A stretch of DNA of 64,000 nucleotides. It comes from JANQJA01 sp040880285. Lineage in GTDB: Bacteria > Pseudomonadota > Gammaproteobacteria > Pseudomonadales > Azotimanducaceae. The stretch is from assembly GCA_040880285.1 (NCBI GenBank), contig JBBDIT010000073.1:1-64000 (forward strand), written 5' to 3'. Of the stretch, positions 1-7,619 are shown one piece after another (position 1 is the stretch's first letter; each line of letters opens with the position of its first letter). The notes beneath the pieces are model-generated. The model had not been told where the DNA came from, ran no database searches, and saw only the letters and a list, made by a program, of their open reading frames with translations. A program made the translations under genes and the position numbers.

Positions 1-1
1 C

Positions 2-85
2 GAGGATTACGAGGCAATTGAGTTCAGTCCAAGCGACCAAATGGGTGAACTTATGAATCACCTTGAAGCGAAACTGAAAGGCTGA
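2..85 (+). CDS. C-terminal end of an unidentified protein (partial)
   Basis: An open frame enters from the left edge and stops with TGA at 83-85, giving about 27 charged residues with an acidic start and a lysine-rich end. A strong ribosome binding site for the next gene follows 15 bases later, so the two could be co-transcribed. The fragment is too short to assign a family, and the frame was chosen only because it is open and ends just before the next gene. Confidence 0.4.
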   Translation, partial: EDYEAIEFSPSDQMGELMNHLEAKLKG

Positions 86-108
86 ACGATTAACGTAGGA
101 GGTGCATC

Positions 109-543
109 ATGAACAACGAACAGACGCACAAAGGCAGCTGCTTCTGCGGTGCCGTCCAATTATCCGTCTCCGGCGATCCCGCTGCTATGGGCTATTGCCA
201 TTGTGAGTCGTGCCGGCACTGGTCAGCCGGACCAGTAAATGCTTTCATTCTGTGGAAACCTGAAGCAGTGCAAATTACTCAGGGTTCGGATAATGTCGGA
301 ACGTACAACAAGACCCCACAAAGCTATCGAAAATGGTGCAAAGTGTGCGGAGGGCATATTCTCACTGAGCACCCGTCGATGGGGCTAACGGATGTATACG
401 CGGCAGTGATACCCGGCTTTCCATTTGTCGCTGGTGTTCACGTGCATTACCAAGAAGCTGTATTGCATATCCACGATGGCATCACCAAGTTGAAAGATGT
501 CCCTGAAGAAATGGGTGGCTCTGGCGAAAGCATCGCTGAGTAG
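109..543 (+). CDS. GFA/CENP-V family zinc-binding protein
   Basis: The 144-residue protein has the cysteine pattern of the glutathione-dependent formaldehyde-activating (GFA) fold: C11-x-C13, then C30-x-C32-x-x-C35, then C77-x-x-C80. In characterised members these bind structural and catalytic zinc, and some add glutathione to small aldehydes. Most relatives have no known substrate, so formaldehyde should not be assumed. The start is supported by an AGGAGGT box about six bases upstream. It is followed within 30 bases by an attC-like site (569-626), which makes it a probable integron cassette gene read in the same direction as the array. Length is normal for a single-domain member. Confidence 0.8.
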   Translation: MNNEQTHKGSCFCGAVQLSVSGDPAAMGYCHCESCRHWSAGPVNAFILWKPEAVQITQGSDNVGTYNKTPQSYRKWCKVCGGHILTEHPSMGLTDVYAAVIPGFPFVAGVHVHYQEAVLHIHDGITKLKDVPEEMGGSGESIAE

Positions 544-568
544 CATCGAAACACCCAAGTATTGGAGA

Positions 569-626
569 GCCCAACAAGGCCATGCAGCCGACGGCGAAAA
601 GCGCCGCCGCTGATGGCGGGCGTCAC
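569..626 (+). repeat. attC-like integron recombination site (degenerate right core)
   Basis: The left core GCCCAAC at 569-575 fits the RYYYAAC consensus. An imperfect inverted repeat follows (CAGCCGACGGCG against CGCCGCCGCTG around a 5-base loop), then GGCGGGCGTCAC. The right core should read GTTRRRY but is GTCACGT here, so the site may be decayed. Arm layout, loop position and the GGCGGGCG run are typical of attC. It closes the GFA gene segment. Confidence 0.6.
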
Positions 627-883
627 GTTCACCCAGGAGGAAAGCGTCGCGGACATCCGCGCCGTCCTTCACGGGCGCTTTCATTACATGGATCGTCCAC
701 ACCTTGCCTTCTGGACCGGGATTGCGGCGTATCGCCTCTTTGGAGGTCTGCTGACCGTTCGACTCCCCGAAGGCGGTGTGCTTAGTTTGGTAGAAGCCAA
801 GGACGGTGTTCAGTTGGCACACAATGTGTACATCAACTTCCCGGATTCTACCTGGGGAAAATTCTGCCGCTGGGGCTTTGGCG
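627..883. other. Unassigned stretch between attC-like site and ccdB
   Basis: With the attC-like site, 544-883 holds no gene I can name. A forward frame from ATG 613 stays open to 921 but has a frame-2 continuation near 855 that also looks protein-like, and it would run antisense into ccdB. Neither it nor the reverse frames match a family I recognise. It could be a decayed or frameshifted cassette gene, or the spacer that carries the ccdAB tail. Confidence 0.4.
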
Positions 884-1201
884 CTATATGCCAGAGAGTA
901 CGAAATCGACAGCAGCGATAATTTCAGCTCTGTAATGGCTAAGATCGAAGAGCTCTCGGCCAAGCTGGTTTCGACCCACCCCAGCCATATCTTGCACCAT
1001 TGCTGTAAAGCGATCGCCATCTAAATCTAGTACGGGGTTTAACTTTGAGATTGTAATATGGGCGACTGACTCGGAAGGACTGAGTGGTACTACAATGGTA
1101 GTTAGTAGGTCATCGAGCAGATTGCTTTGGATATCCAATAACCAGGGGAATTGCTCACGGCTAGCCGGATTTGAGTTCTGATAAGCGACGAACTGAGCCA
1201 T
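884..1201 (-). CDS. ccdB: CcdB-family toxin
   Basis: The 105-residue protein has the length and layout of CcdB: an N-terminal stretch with Q-x-x-N-P-N-like spacing, a central region of short strands ending in a NPVL-type segment, and a C-terminal helix ending in V-D-F-V-L-S-G-I, close to the usual ending of the family. CcdB poisons DNA gyrase by trapping its cleavage complex, and the C-terminal residues contact GyrA. The start codon shares one base with the ccdA stop (TGATG), the usual coupling in this operon. Gene and antitoxin lie antisense to the cassette direction, which is common for toxin-antitoxin cassettes that carry their own promoter. Confidence 0.85.
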   Translation of the reverse strand: MAQFVAYQNSNPASREQFPWLLDIQSNLLDDLLTTIVVPLSPSESVAHITISKLNPVLDLDGDRFTAMVQDMAGVGRNQLGRELFDLSHYRAEIIAAVDFVLSGI

Positions 1202-1446
1202 CAGAACTTCCTTACGCTGTCGCTGAATGTGCCATGCTTTTCGACCTGTTCATTGTAGGCTTGAATAGCCGAGGCGTTTTCCTGGCGCCATTGGGCTCGC
1301 CGCTGTCGACGCAATTGTTCAGTAAGCGCCTGTTCAAGGGTCGCTGACAGATTAATTTTCAGGCTTCGCGCTTGATTAAGTAAGTCGCTGTTTATACTGA
1401 CATTAGTCGGTTTTTTCGGCGCTTCGGTATTGTAGAAATTGGTCAT
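1201..1446 (-). CDS. ccdA: CcdA-family antitoxin
   Basis: The 81-residue protein starts at the internal ATG 1446; a longer frame to 1488 adds 14 unlike residues. The N-terminal half looks like a ribbon-helix-helix DNA-binding domain (N-V-S-I-N-S-D-L-L-N-Q-A-R). The C-terminal half is a charged tail with W-R-Q-E-N-A-x-A-I-x-A-Y-N, the conserved CcdA segment that wraps CcdB. It neutralises the neighbouring toxin and, with it, represses the operon. It is first in the two-gene unit, as expected, and overlaps ccdB by one base. Confidence 0.88.
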   Translation of the reverse strand: MTNFYNTEAPKKPTNVSINSDLLNQARSLKINLSATLEQALTEQLRRQRRAQWRQENASAIQAYNEQVEKHGTFSDSVRKF

Positions 1447-1505
1447 AATAGCGGCCCCACTTAGGTAATGCGTATAGTCTATGCGCATATTGAATGCTAA
1501 ACAAG

Positions 1506-1586
1506 GGATACAACAATTCGATTAACTGCGCGCCTTCAGCGCCGGACTTCGCTTCGCTCGGCCGCTGTTGCGGGCGTTATGTATCC
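1506..1586 (+). repeat. attC-like integron recombination site
   Basis: The left core region GGATACAAC (1506-1514) is nearly the reverse complement of the right core region GTTATGTATCC (1576-1586). Between them is an imperfect stem (CAGCGCCG against CGGCCGCTG) and the GCGGGCG run before the right core. Size and symmetry fit a chromosomal-type attC. It closes the segment carrying ccdAB. Confidence 0.7.
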
Positions 1587-1688
1587 GAGTTACCGTCATC
1601 AGCGGTGCCTCCTGTTGCTTGTTTTCGCCCTTGCGGGTTGGAACCTGCGACGAAAGCAATCGGATTCTGAAAAGACAGGAAAAATAAA

Positions 1689-3983
1689 ATGAGCACTGAA
1701 TCAAAGCCTACAACCACGATGGCGAAACTGACTGTGCCAGGCATGGGATCAGACCATTGTGCTGGCATTGTGAAAACCTCGTTGAAGCGCCTGGACGGCA
1801 TGGGTGAAATCACCACCAACATCGCCGCTCACCGAGTGGAAGCCAGCTATGATTCCGGCAAGCTGAAACTGAGCGATATCCGCGCGGCCGTGGAAAAGGC
1901 AGGCTACGATGTCGCCCAGGTCTCTTCCGAAGCTGACGATGACGATGCGGGTAAGGATGCCGATATTGAAAACGCCTACTTGCGCCAAGCACTGAAGCGG
2001 CTGTGGATTGCCGGTATACCGACCACTTTGATCATGCTATTGATGATCTCCCACATGTTCTGGCAGCCGATTCCCGGCTATCTGTTGATCGTGGCGCTAC
2101 TGGCGTTTCCGGTGGTGTTTCTTTACGGCGGCGCGGCCACTCACAAGTCCACCTGGCGCTCGCTCACCAACCGCACCTTCAACATGGATGTGCTGATCTC
2201 CATGGGCAGCGCACCGCCCTACCTGATTGGTCTGGCGGGCTTTTTTGTCACCATGACCTCATTTATCGAGATGGCTGCTACCATCATGACCTTCCACTTG
2301 CTCGGGCGTTATCTTGAGGCCAAAGCCAAAGGCAGAGCGTCCCAGGCGATTCGAAAGCTGTTGACCCTGGGGGCCAAAACTGCGCGGGTGGAGCGCGACG
2401 GGCAGGAGCAGGAAATCCCCGTGAAGGAGCTCCAGCCGGGCGACATCATGGTAATCCGCCCCGGTGACAAGGTGCCCACTGATGGTGAAGTAGTGGAAGG
2501 TGAGAGTCATCTGGATGAATCCATCGCCACCGGCGAATCGGTGCCGGTATTTAAAGCGCCGGGCAATACCGTTATTGGCGCAACCATCAATAAAGAGGGG
2601 CGATTACGAGTAAAAGCCACCAAGGTGGGTGGTGATACCTTTTTGTCGCAAGTGATCAAACTGGTGGAACAGGCGCAGGGGTCGCGGGTACCGATTCAGG
2701 AATTCGCTGATCGCATGACCGGGCGTTTTGTGCCGATCGTCATTTTAATCTCGCTGGCGAGCTTTGTGGCGTGGTTCGCAGCCGCTGAGACGTTGCGTCC
2801 GATTCTGGTGTGGGGCGCAGGATTCCTGCCCTGGGTCAACCCGACAGCAAGCACACCGGTGCTGGCCATTCTCGCTGCTATTGCGGTGCTGGTTATCGCA
2901 TGCCCCTGTGCGCTGGGATTGGCAACACCTACCGCACTGATGGTCGGCTCAGGAATTGGCGCTGAACGGGGCATCCTGATCCGCTCCGGCGAAGCCATTC
3001 AGACCTTCAAGGACGTCAAGGTGATGGTACTGGACAAAACCGGCACCATCACACGCGGAGAACCCAAACTGACCGAAGTCGCCGTGGCCGAAGGCGTGAC
3101 CGAGCAACAACTATTGCAGTGGGCGGCGACGGTGGAAAATGCCTCCGAACACCCCATTGCCCGTGCGATTGTCGAGGGCGCTGACGAGCGGAAGGTGCAG
3201 CCCGGCGAGGTAGCAGAATTTCGTTCCACGGGCGCGCGCGGTGTGTCCGGCAAGGTCGATGGTGCCCTGGTGCTGATCGGCAACCGCAAGTTATTGGCTG
3301 AAGAATCTGTAAGCGGTCTGGAAGCGCTGGATAAGGATCTTGATGACCTGGAAGGACGCGGGCGCACCGCCGTGCTGGTCGCGGTTGACGGTAAGGCCTG
3401 TGGCATCGTCGCGGTAGCGGATACCATCAAGGCAGAATCGGTAGCCGCGATTCGCGGCATGCACGAACTGGGTTTGCATGTGGTGATGATCACCGGCGAC
3501 AACGAACGCGCGGCGCGCGCCGTTGCCAAAGAAGTGGGCATCGATGAAGTACAGGCCGGCGTGCTCCCGGAAGGCAAGGTGGATGCCATCCGTGAGCTGC
3601 AGGAAAAACACGGCAACCATGTCGCCATGGTGGGTGATGGCATCAATGATGCGCCAGCGCTGAAACAGGCCAATGTGGGTATTGCCATCGGTGCCGGTGC
3701 CGATGTCGCTATCGAGGCGGCAGATGTCACACTGGTGCGTGGCGAGCTGACCGGTGTGGTGGAAGCCATGCAGCTGTCGCGTGCCACCTTTGACAAAATC
3801 TTGCAGAACCTGATCTGGGCCAGTGCCTATAATGTGGCGGCGATTCCCATTGCCGCGATCGGTTTGCTGCACCCCATGATCGGGGTGATTGCCATGACTG
3901 CAAGTTCGCTCTCGGTGATAGGCAATTCGCTTTTGCTCAAGCGCGTGAAGTTGGCTATGACTAACAAATCTCAAACCGAGTAG
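1689..3983 (+). CDS. copA: Copper-exporting P1B-type ATPase (CopA type)
   Basis: The 764-residue pump uses ATP to move Cu(I) out of the cytoplasm. In order it shows an N-terminal heavy-metal-associated domain (residues about 12-76), several membrane helices, the actuator TGES loop (T281), the metal-binding C405-P-C407, the phosphorylation site D449 in DKTGT, the hinge GDGINDAP near residue 650, and terminal helices with N-x6-YN-x4-P and M-x-x-S-S, which together mark the Cu(I) subgroup. In the N-terminal domain the usual C-x-x-C is S-x-x-C (M-G-S-D-H-C). The start follows a CAGGA box; a second ATG at 1719 is possible. A DUF2933 gene follows 34 bases later. I saw no CueR-type operator upstream. 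Confidence 0.93.
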   Translation: MSTESKPTTTMAKLTVPGMGSDHCAGIVKTSLKRLDGMGEITTNIAAHRVEASYDSGKLKLSDIRAAVEKAGYDVAQVSSEADDDDAGKDADIENAYLRQALKRLWIAGIPTTLIMLLMISHMFWQPIPGYLLIVALLAFPVVFLYGGAATHKSTWRSLTNRTFNMDVLISMGSAPPYLIGLAGFFVTMTSFIEMAATIMTFHLLGRYLEAKAKGRASQAIRKLLTLGAKTARVERDGQEQEIPVKELQPGDIMVIRPGDKVPTDGEVVEGESHLDESIATGESVPVFKAPGNTVIGATINKEGRLRVKATKVGGDTFLSQVIKLVEQAQGSRVPIQEFADRMTGRFVPIVILISLASFVAWFAAAETLRPILVWGAGFLPWVNPTASTPVLAILAAIAVLVIACPCALGLATPTALMVGSGIGAERGILIRSGEAIQTFKDVKVMVLDKTGTITRGEPKLTEVAVAEGVTEQQLLQWAATVENASEHPIARAIVEGADERKVQPGEVAEFRSTGARGVSGKVDGALVLIGNRKLLAEESVSGLEALDKDLDDLEGRGRTAVLVAVDGKACGIVAVADTIKAESVAAIRGMHELGLHVVMITGDNERAARAVAKEVGIDEVQAGVLPEGKVDAIRELQEKHGNHVAMVGDGINDAPALKQANVGIAIGAGADVAIEAADVTLVRGELTGVVEAMQLSRATFDKILQNLIWASAYNVAAIPIAAIGLLHPMIGVIAMTASSLSVIGNSLLLKRVKLAMTNKSQTE

Positions 3984-4017
3984 ATAATGAATTGCGGAGC
4001 CCATAGGAGACACCAAT

Positions 4018-4317
4018 ATGGCAACCAAACCCGGATATTGGACCAGCCTACACGGCCTCGCCGCTTTCATACTGATTGGCGCCGCGCTCTATTTCATCTT
4101 TGTGGAGCACGGTGAGCACGTCCTGCCGTACCTCCCCTTTATGATCATTCTGCTGTGCCCGTTGATGCATGTTTTTATGCACAAGGGTCACGGCGGGCAC
4201 AATCATGGGCCTGCCAAGGATTCGGATGCAGAAGAAGCCTATCGCCGCGGACTGGAGGAAGGACGCAAAGAATCCACTGAGCGCCCTCAGCTTCAAAAGG
4301 AGGCATATCTTGACTAA
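4018..4317 (+). CDS. DUF2933 small membrane protein
   Basis: The 99-residue protein has two predicted membrane helices (about 10-28 and 36-52), a histidine-rich linker (H51, H55, H58, H61, H63) and a charged C-terminal tail. This is the DUF2933 layout, often met beside copper ATPases and other metal-resistance genes; its function is unknown. The histidines could bind metal, but that is inference. A GGAG-like box precedes the ATG. Its last 8 bases overlap the next gene, so the two are probably translated together. Confidence 0.8.
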   Translation: MATKPGYWTSLHGLAAFILIGAALYFIFVEHGEHVLPYLPFMIILLCPLMHVFMHKGHGGHNHGPAKDSDAEEAYRRGLEEGRKESTERPQLQKEAYLD

Positions 4318-5650
4318 TCAGGACAGCCGAATACCACAGTATCAAAAAAACAGCCTTTCGCTTATTGGCGCAGTTGCGCTGGGAACCGGCGTCATGATCG
4401 GTGCCGGCATTTTTTCCCTGACCGGGCAGATGGCTGAACTGACCGGAACAGCCTTCCCGTACGCCTTTCTGGCGGCCGCGATTGTGGTCAGTTTCAGTGC
4501 CTATTCATACATTAAGGTGTCTAACGCCTACCCCTCGGCGGGCGGTATCGGCATGTATTTGCACAAGATGTACGGGCATTCGCTGACAACGGCTTTTCAC
4601 GCTTTGCTCATGTATGTCTCCATGGTGATCGCCCAGAGTTTTTTGGCAAGAACCTTTGGCAATTACACCGTTCAGCTTTTTAATGCGGATATAGCCGATT
4701 TCTGGATACCGACCCTGGGGGCACTGTTGCTGATTGGAGTGTTTCTGATCAATTTGACCAGTAACCGCTATATTCAAGGTGTGGCCTTTGCGTTGGGGTT
4801 GGTCAAGATCGTTGGCATTATCGTTTTCGGCGCGCTGGGTATTTTTCTTGTCGCCCGGTCCGGACAGGCGCTGGAGTCCGAAATCAGTCTGAGCGACGCT
4901 TCCGACGGTTGGACGCGTTTTATTGCTGCCACGGCACTCGGTGTTCTGGCATTCAAGGGCTTCACCACCATTACCAACAGCGGGTCTGAACTAAAAAATC
5001 CCACGCGCAACGTCGGTCGCGCTATCGTCATTTCTATCGCGCTCTGTATTGCGATCTATGCATTGGTTGGTTGGTCGGTGGCCGGCAACCTGTCCATTCA
5101 GGGCATTATCGACGCGCGGGACTATTCCTTGGCTGCAGCGGCTCGACCGGCGGCGGGTGAGTTCGGTGTCTGGTTTACCGTGATTCTCGCCATTATCGCT
5201 ACCGCCGGTGGCTTGATGGCCAGTGTGTTTGCCGTGTCAAGAATGCTGGCCATGCTCACCGAGATGAAATTGGTTCCACATCGTCACTTCGGCATGCCTG
5301 GCAGTATTCAGAAGCATACGCTGGTGTATACCGTGGTTCTCGGTCTGGTGTTGACGATATTTTTTGATCTGACACGGATCGCCTCGCTGGGCATTATCTT
5401 CTATCTGATTATGGACTCAGCCATTCACTGGGGCGTCTTCCGTCACTTGCGCAACGATATCAATGCCAACCCTGTTGTACCGATGATTGCCATAATACTG
5501 AACGCAGTGTTGCTCGCAGGCTTCGTCCTCGTCAAATGGCAAAGCGATCCACGGGTCATTGTCGTCGCTCTGGTGGTCATGGCCGTCATTCTCATCGTCG
5601 AATCCTGGTTTCTCAGACATAACGTGAAAAGTGAAAACCACGATCAATAA
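4310..5650 (+). CDS. APC-superfamily amino acid/polyamine permease
   Basis: The protein of about 446 residues has roughly twelve membrane segments and the APC signature near its N-terminus, G-V-M-I-G-A-G-I-F-S, which forms the broken helix 1 that holds the substrate amine. A second conserved stretch (F-K-G-F-T-T-I-T-N-S-G-S-E) lies in the central region. I chose TTG 4310 because AAAAGGAGG ends seven bases before it; the frame is open further upstream, but only inside the DUF2933 gene. The overlap suggests coupling. An APC permease in a copper block is unexpected; substrate and any metal link cannot be read from sequence. Confidence 0.85.
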   Translation: MTNQDSRIPQYQKNSLSLIGAVALGTGVMIGAGIFSLTGQMAELTGTAFPYAFLAAAIVVSFSAYSYIKVSNAYPSAGGIGMYLHKMYGHSLTTAFHALLMYVSMVIAQSFLARTFGNYTVQLFNADIADFWIPTLGALLLIGVFLINLTSNRYIQGVAFALGLVKIVGIIVFGALGIFLVARSGQALESEISLSDASDGWTRFIAATALGVLAFKGFTTITNSGSELKNPTRNVGRAIVISIALCIAIYALVGWSVAGNLSIQGIIDARDYSLAAAARPAAGEFGVWFTVILAIIATAGGLMASVFAVSRMLAMLTEMKLVPHRHFGMPGSIQKHTLVYTVVLGLVLTIFFDLTRIASLGIIFYLIMDSAIHWGVFRHLRNDINANPVVPMIAIILNAVLLAGFVLVKWQSDPRVIVVALVVMAVILIVESWFLRHNVKSENHDQ

Positions 5651-5837
5651 GCTCTCAATGAAAACACATGGGCACCACAGATGTTTGACAACCGATCTGG
5701 CGTAGACAAGTACTTGTAGTATGCGGATCCTGGCAGAAAAAGGCATTCTTGAGGAACATGATGTGCAAATTAAAACATTATCGGACCTGATAGAATGGAC
5801 ACGTCAATTGCTGAAATGGAAACCCTGGAGACTGAAA

Positions 5838-6095
5838 ATGAAACTCAATGCTAATGCTTTAGCTCTTGCAGTTACGTCAGTTGTTGCCGTTGTGTGGGTT
5901 GTATGCTCGATTATCGTGGCGCTATTGCCAAGCCTGTCAATGAATATGACTGGCTACATGATGCACTCTGATTTTAGTGCTATGCAATGGAGTATGAGCC
6001 TCGGCGGATTTGTTGCCGGCTTGGTAATGTGGTCGATTTTTGCCGGTGCGATAGCCTGGCTGATAGCAACGCTGTATAACAGGTTTTCCGGTTAA
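5838..6095 (+). CDS. DUF5676 small membrane protein
   Basis: The 85-residue protein starts M-K-L-N-A-N-A-L-A-L-A and has two hydrophobic segments separated by a methionine-rich loop (M-N-M-T-G-Y-M-M-H). This matches DUF5676, a family of unknown function often found near heavy-metal transport genes. ATG 5838 follows a GGAG box; an upstream extension to 5721 is charged and unlike the family. It is 187 bases from the permease. The methionine-rich loop facing the periplasm would be compatible with copper contact, but this is inference. Confidence 0.72.
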   Translation: MKLNANALALAVTSVVAVVWVVCSIIVALLPSLSMNMTGYMMHSDFSAMQWSMSLGGFVAGLVMWSIFAGAIAWLIATLYNRFSG

Positions 6096-6169
6096 CTCAG
6101 CGGGCCGAAGACAATGCTGCATCTCCTTTGCACTTCGCCTCCACTACAAAGCTGGGCGTGTTGGCGGCA

Positions 6170-6580
6170 TTAGGACGCAGCGCGCAGGTAATCGCCAGCC
6201 GTCATTGCAATTCCGGGGAAAGAGTGGACAAGTCGTTTATCGCCAGTGATCAGTTTCAGATTTAGTGATGTTGCTAATGAAACGAATTCACAGCCATATG
6301 CAGCGCAACCGCTATCTTTTGCCAGTGTTAAGACGTCCATAGAATTGACGGTATATTCGTTATCTGCGAGCTGCCTTTCCGCCTGAGCCTGCATAGCAAT
6401 GGCCGTATCCAGATCGACAATGTTTTTTCTTACATAAAGTGCAAGTACATTGCGGAACTCGCTTCGCCACAGTAAAGGTGCAACCCAATGGGGATCTTTG
6501 TGCAGCAATGAAACCACATGATCTGTCTGTTCCGTCGGCAGGTAGAGGTATGCGATGGTGTTGGTGTCCGCTACAATCAT
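6170..6580 (-). CDS. vapC: PIN-domain toxin (VapC/FitB type)
   Basis: The 136-residue protein has the acidic residues of PIN-domain nucleases: D5 in V-A-D-T-N, E41, E98 and D114 in T-G-D. PIN toxins are magnesium-dependent ribonucleases that cut specific RNAs, often tRNA or rRNA. Its ATG overlaps the antitoxin stop by four bases (ATGA), standard for the family. The gene is antisense to the cassette direction. Target RNA cannot be predicted. Confidence 0.86.
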   Translation of the reverse strand: MIVADTNTIAYLYLPTEQTDHVVSLLHKDPHWVAPLLWRSEFRNVLALYVRKNIVDLDTAIAMQAQAERQLADNEYTVNSMDVLTLAKDSGCAAYGCEFVSLATSLNLKLITGDKRLVHSFPGIAMTAGDYLRAAS

Positions 6581-6819
6581 TCTCTACCCTGGTTTATTGC
6601 TGCATTGATTTCCTCGGGATCCACTTGCTTGGCGATTACCCGGCTACGCAGCGCAAGTGCTTTCTCGGCTAGCTCTGCGGCAGAGACAGGCGTTGGCTTA
6701 AACGTTTTTTCCAGGCAATGAATAAGCTCGCTGTTTACGCTTCTATGATGCGCATTGGCAGCCCGTTTCAATTGCTCATACAGGTCATCCGGAATGTTCT
6801 TAAAGGTTACGGTAGCCAT
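6577..6819 (-). CDS. vapB: Ribbon-helix-helix antitoxin (FitA/VapB type)
   Basis: The 80-residue protein starts at ATG 6819 (M-A-T-V-T-F-K-N-I-P); an extension to 6843 adds eight residues. The N-terminal half is an Arc-like ribbon-helix-helix domain (T-F-K-N-I-P-D-D-L-Y-E-Q-L-K and H-H-R-S-V-N-S-E-L). The tail A-A-E-L-A-E-K-A-L-A-L-R is the probable toxin-blocking helix. It is the first gene of the pair and overlaps the PIN toxin gene by four bases. Confidence 0.85.
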   Translation of the reverse strand: MATVTFKNIPDDLYEQLKRAANAHHRSVNSELIHCLEKTFKPTPVSAAELAEKALALRSRVIAKQVDPEEINAAINQGRE

Positions 6820-6883
6820 CGTCGGCTCCCCAATTGGTTTCAAAACGGTTCCATTATGGTTCCTGGTTGATGGTTGTCAATTC

Positions 6884-6943
6884 CACCCTAACAATCAATC
6901 GCACGCGACCAGCTACGCTGGCGCGTGAATGCGGGCGTTAGGT
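6884..6943 (+). repeat. attC integron recombination site (well preserved)
   Basis: The left core CACCCTAAC (6884-6892) and right core GTTAGGTG (6937-6944) are near-complementary. Between them CACGCGACCAGC and GCTGGCGCGTG pair around a 3-base loop, with a single unpaired A on one arm, the extrahelical base integrases use to choose the strand. The GCGGGCGTTAG end is canonical. It closes the vapBC segment and opens the sulfotransferase cassette. Best attC in the window. Confidence 0.88.
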
Positions 6944-6948
6944 GCATT

Positions 6949-7611
6949 GTGGGTCCAGAGGTTGCGGTTTTCCTTAGGCCTTATGGCGCTGTGTATATCG
7001 AGATACCAAAGGTTGCTTGTTCGAGTATAAAGGCTGCTATCGCACGCATCCTGAACATTGATCTTGTGCACGGGGACCCCCATCAGACGCCATTACCGTC
7101 GATTCATTATGAACTCTCCGAGCACGGTCCGTTGTATCCTGACCTTTTTTCCTTCGCTTTCGTTAGAAACCCCTGGGATCGGCTCGTATCCTGCTATCGA
7201 GACAAAATCTTGCTTGAGGTAGATGGTTTTACTCATTCAACGATTCGGCCAGGCGTTGCCGACTGCCTGGCCCACTTTGACAGATTTTTTCCAGGCATGT
7301 TATTTGAACAGTTCATCAACGTTGTGGCCTCGATCCCTGACGAAGAGGCTGACGAGCACTTCCGGTCGCAGTACACCTTTATCGCAGACCGTGCCAACCA
7401 AATTGCGGTGGATTTTGTCGGAAGGTATGAGAGGCTTTTCGAAGATCTGAATCGAGTAAGAGAGTTACGACAGCTGCCTGAATTTGAACTACCGCGGTTA
7501 CAGGCGGCGTCGAGTTCAGTTAACTATAGAGAATTCTATAGTGACCGATCGCGCGAGATCGTTGCCGAACGATTTAAAACTGACATCGCAATGTTCGAGT
7601 ATGACTTTTGA
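6949..7611 (+). CDS. Sulfotransferase family 2 protein, cassette-borne
   Basis: The protein of about 220 residues has both binding loops for the donor PAPS: P-K-V-A-C-S-S-I-K near residue 20 (5'-phosphosulfate loop) and F-V-R-N-P-W-D-R-L-V-S near residue 72 (3'-phosphate loop). Family 2 enzymes usually sulfate carbohydrate hydroxyls; the acceptor here is unknown. The frame is open from GTG 6925, but that start lies inside the preceding attC, so I prefer GTG 6949 just after the cassette boundary. No clear ribosome binding site is visible, as is usual for cassette genes. The gene fills the cassette, ending eight bases before its own attC. Confidence 0.8.
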   Translation: MGPEVAVFLRPYGAVYIEIPKVACSSIKAAIARILNIDLVHGDPHQTPLPSIHYELSEHGPLYPDLFSFAFVRNPWDRLVSCYRDKILLEVDGFTHSTIRPGVADCLAHFDRFFPGMLFEQFINVVASIPDEEADEHFRSQYTFIADRANQIAVDFVGRYERLFEDLNRVRELRQLPEFELPRLQAASSSVNYREFYSDRSREIVAERFKTDIAMFEYDF

Positions 7612-7619
7612 ACTACGAC

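Noticed and set aside
385..1020. 211-residue reverse frame over the GFA gene, attC-like site and ccdB end
   Set aside because: It crosses three better-supported features, has no ribosome site and matches no family.
1587..1688. CueR/MerR-type operator in front of copA
   Set aside because: A GC-rich dyad is present (CCTTGCGGGTTGGAACC region), but spacing and promoter elements do not fit a MerR-family site.
2999..3796. 265-residue reverse frame inside copA
   Set aside because: Serine/alanine/threonine-rich antisense shadow of a high-GC gene.
6088..6172. Possible fifth attC upstream of the PIN toxin gene
   Set aside because: GGTTAAC and GCATTAGG are at a suitable distance, but the cores do not pair and no stem forms; not enough to call.
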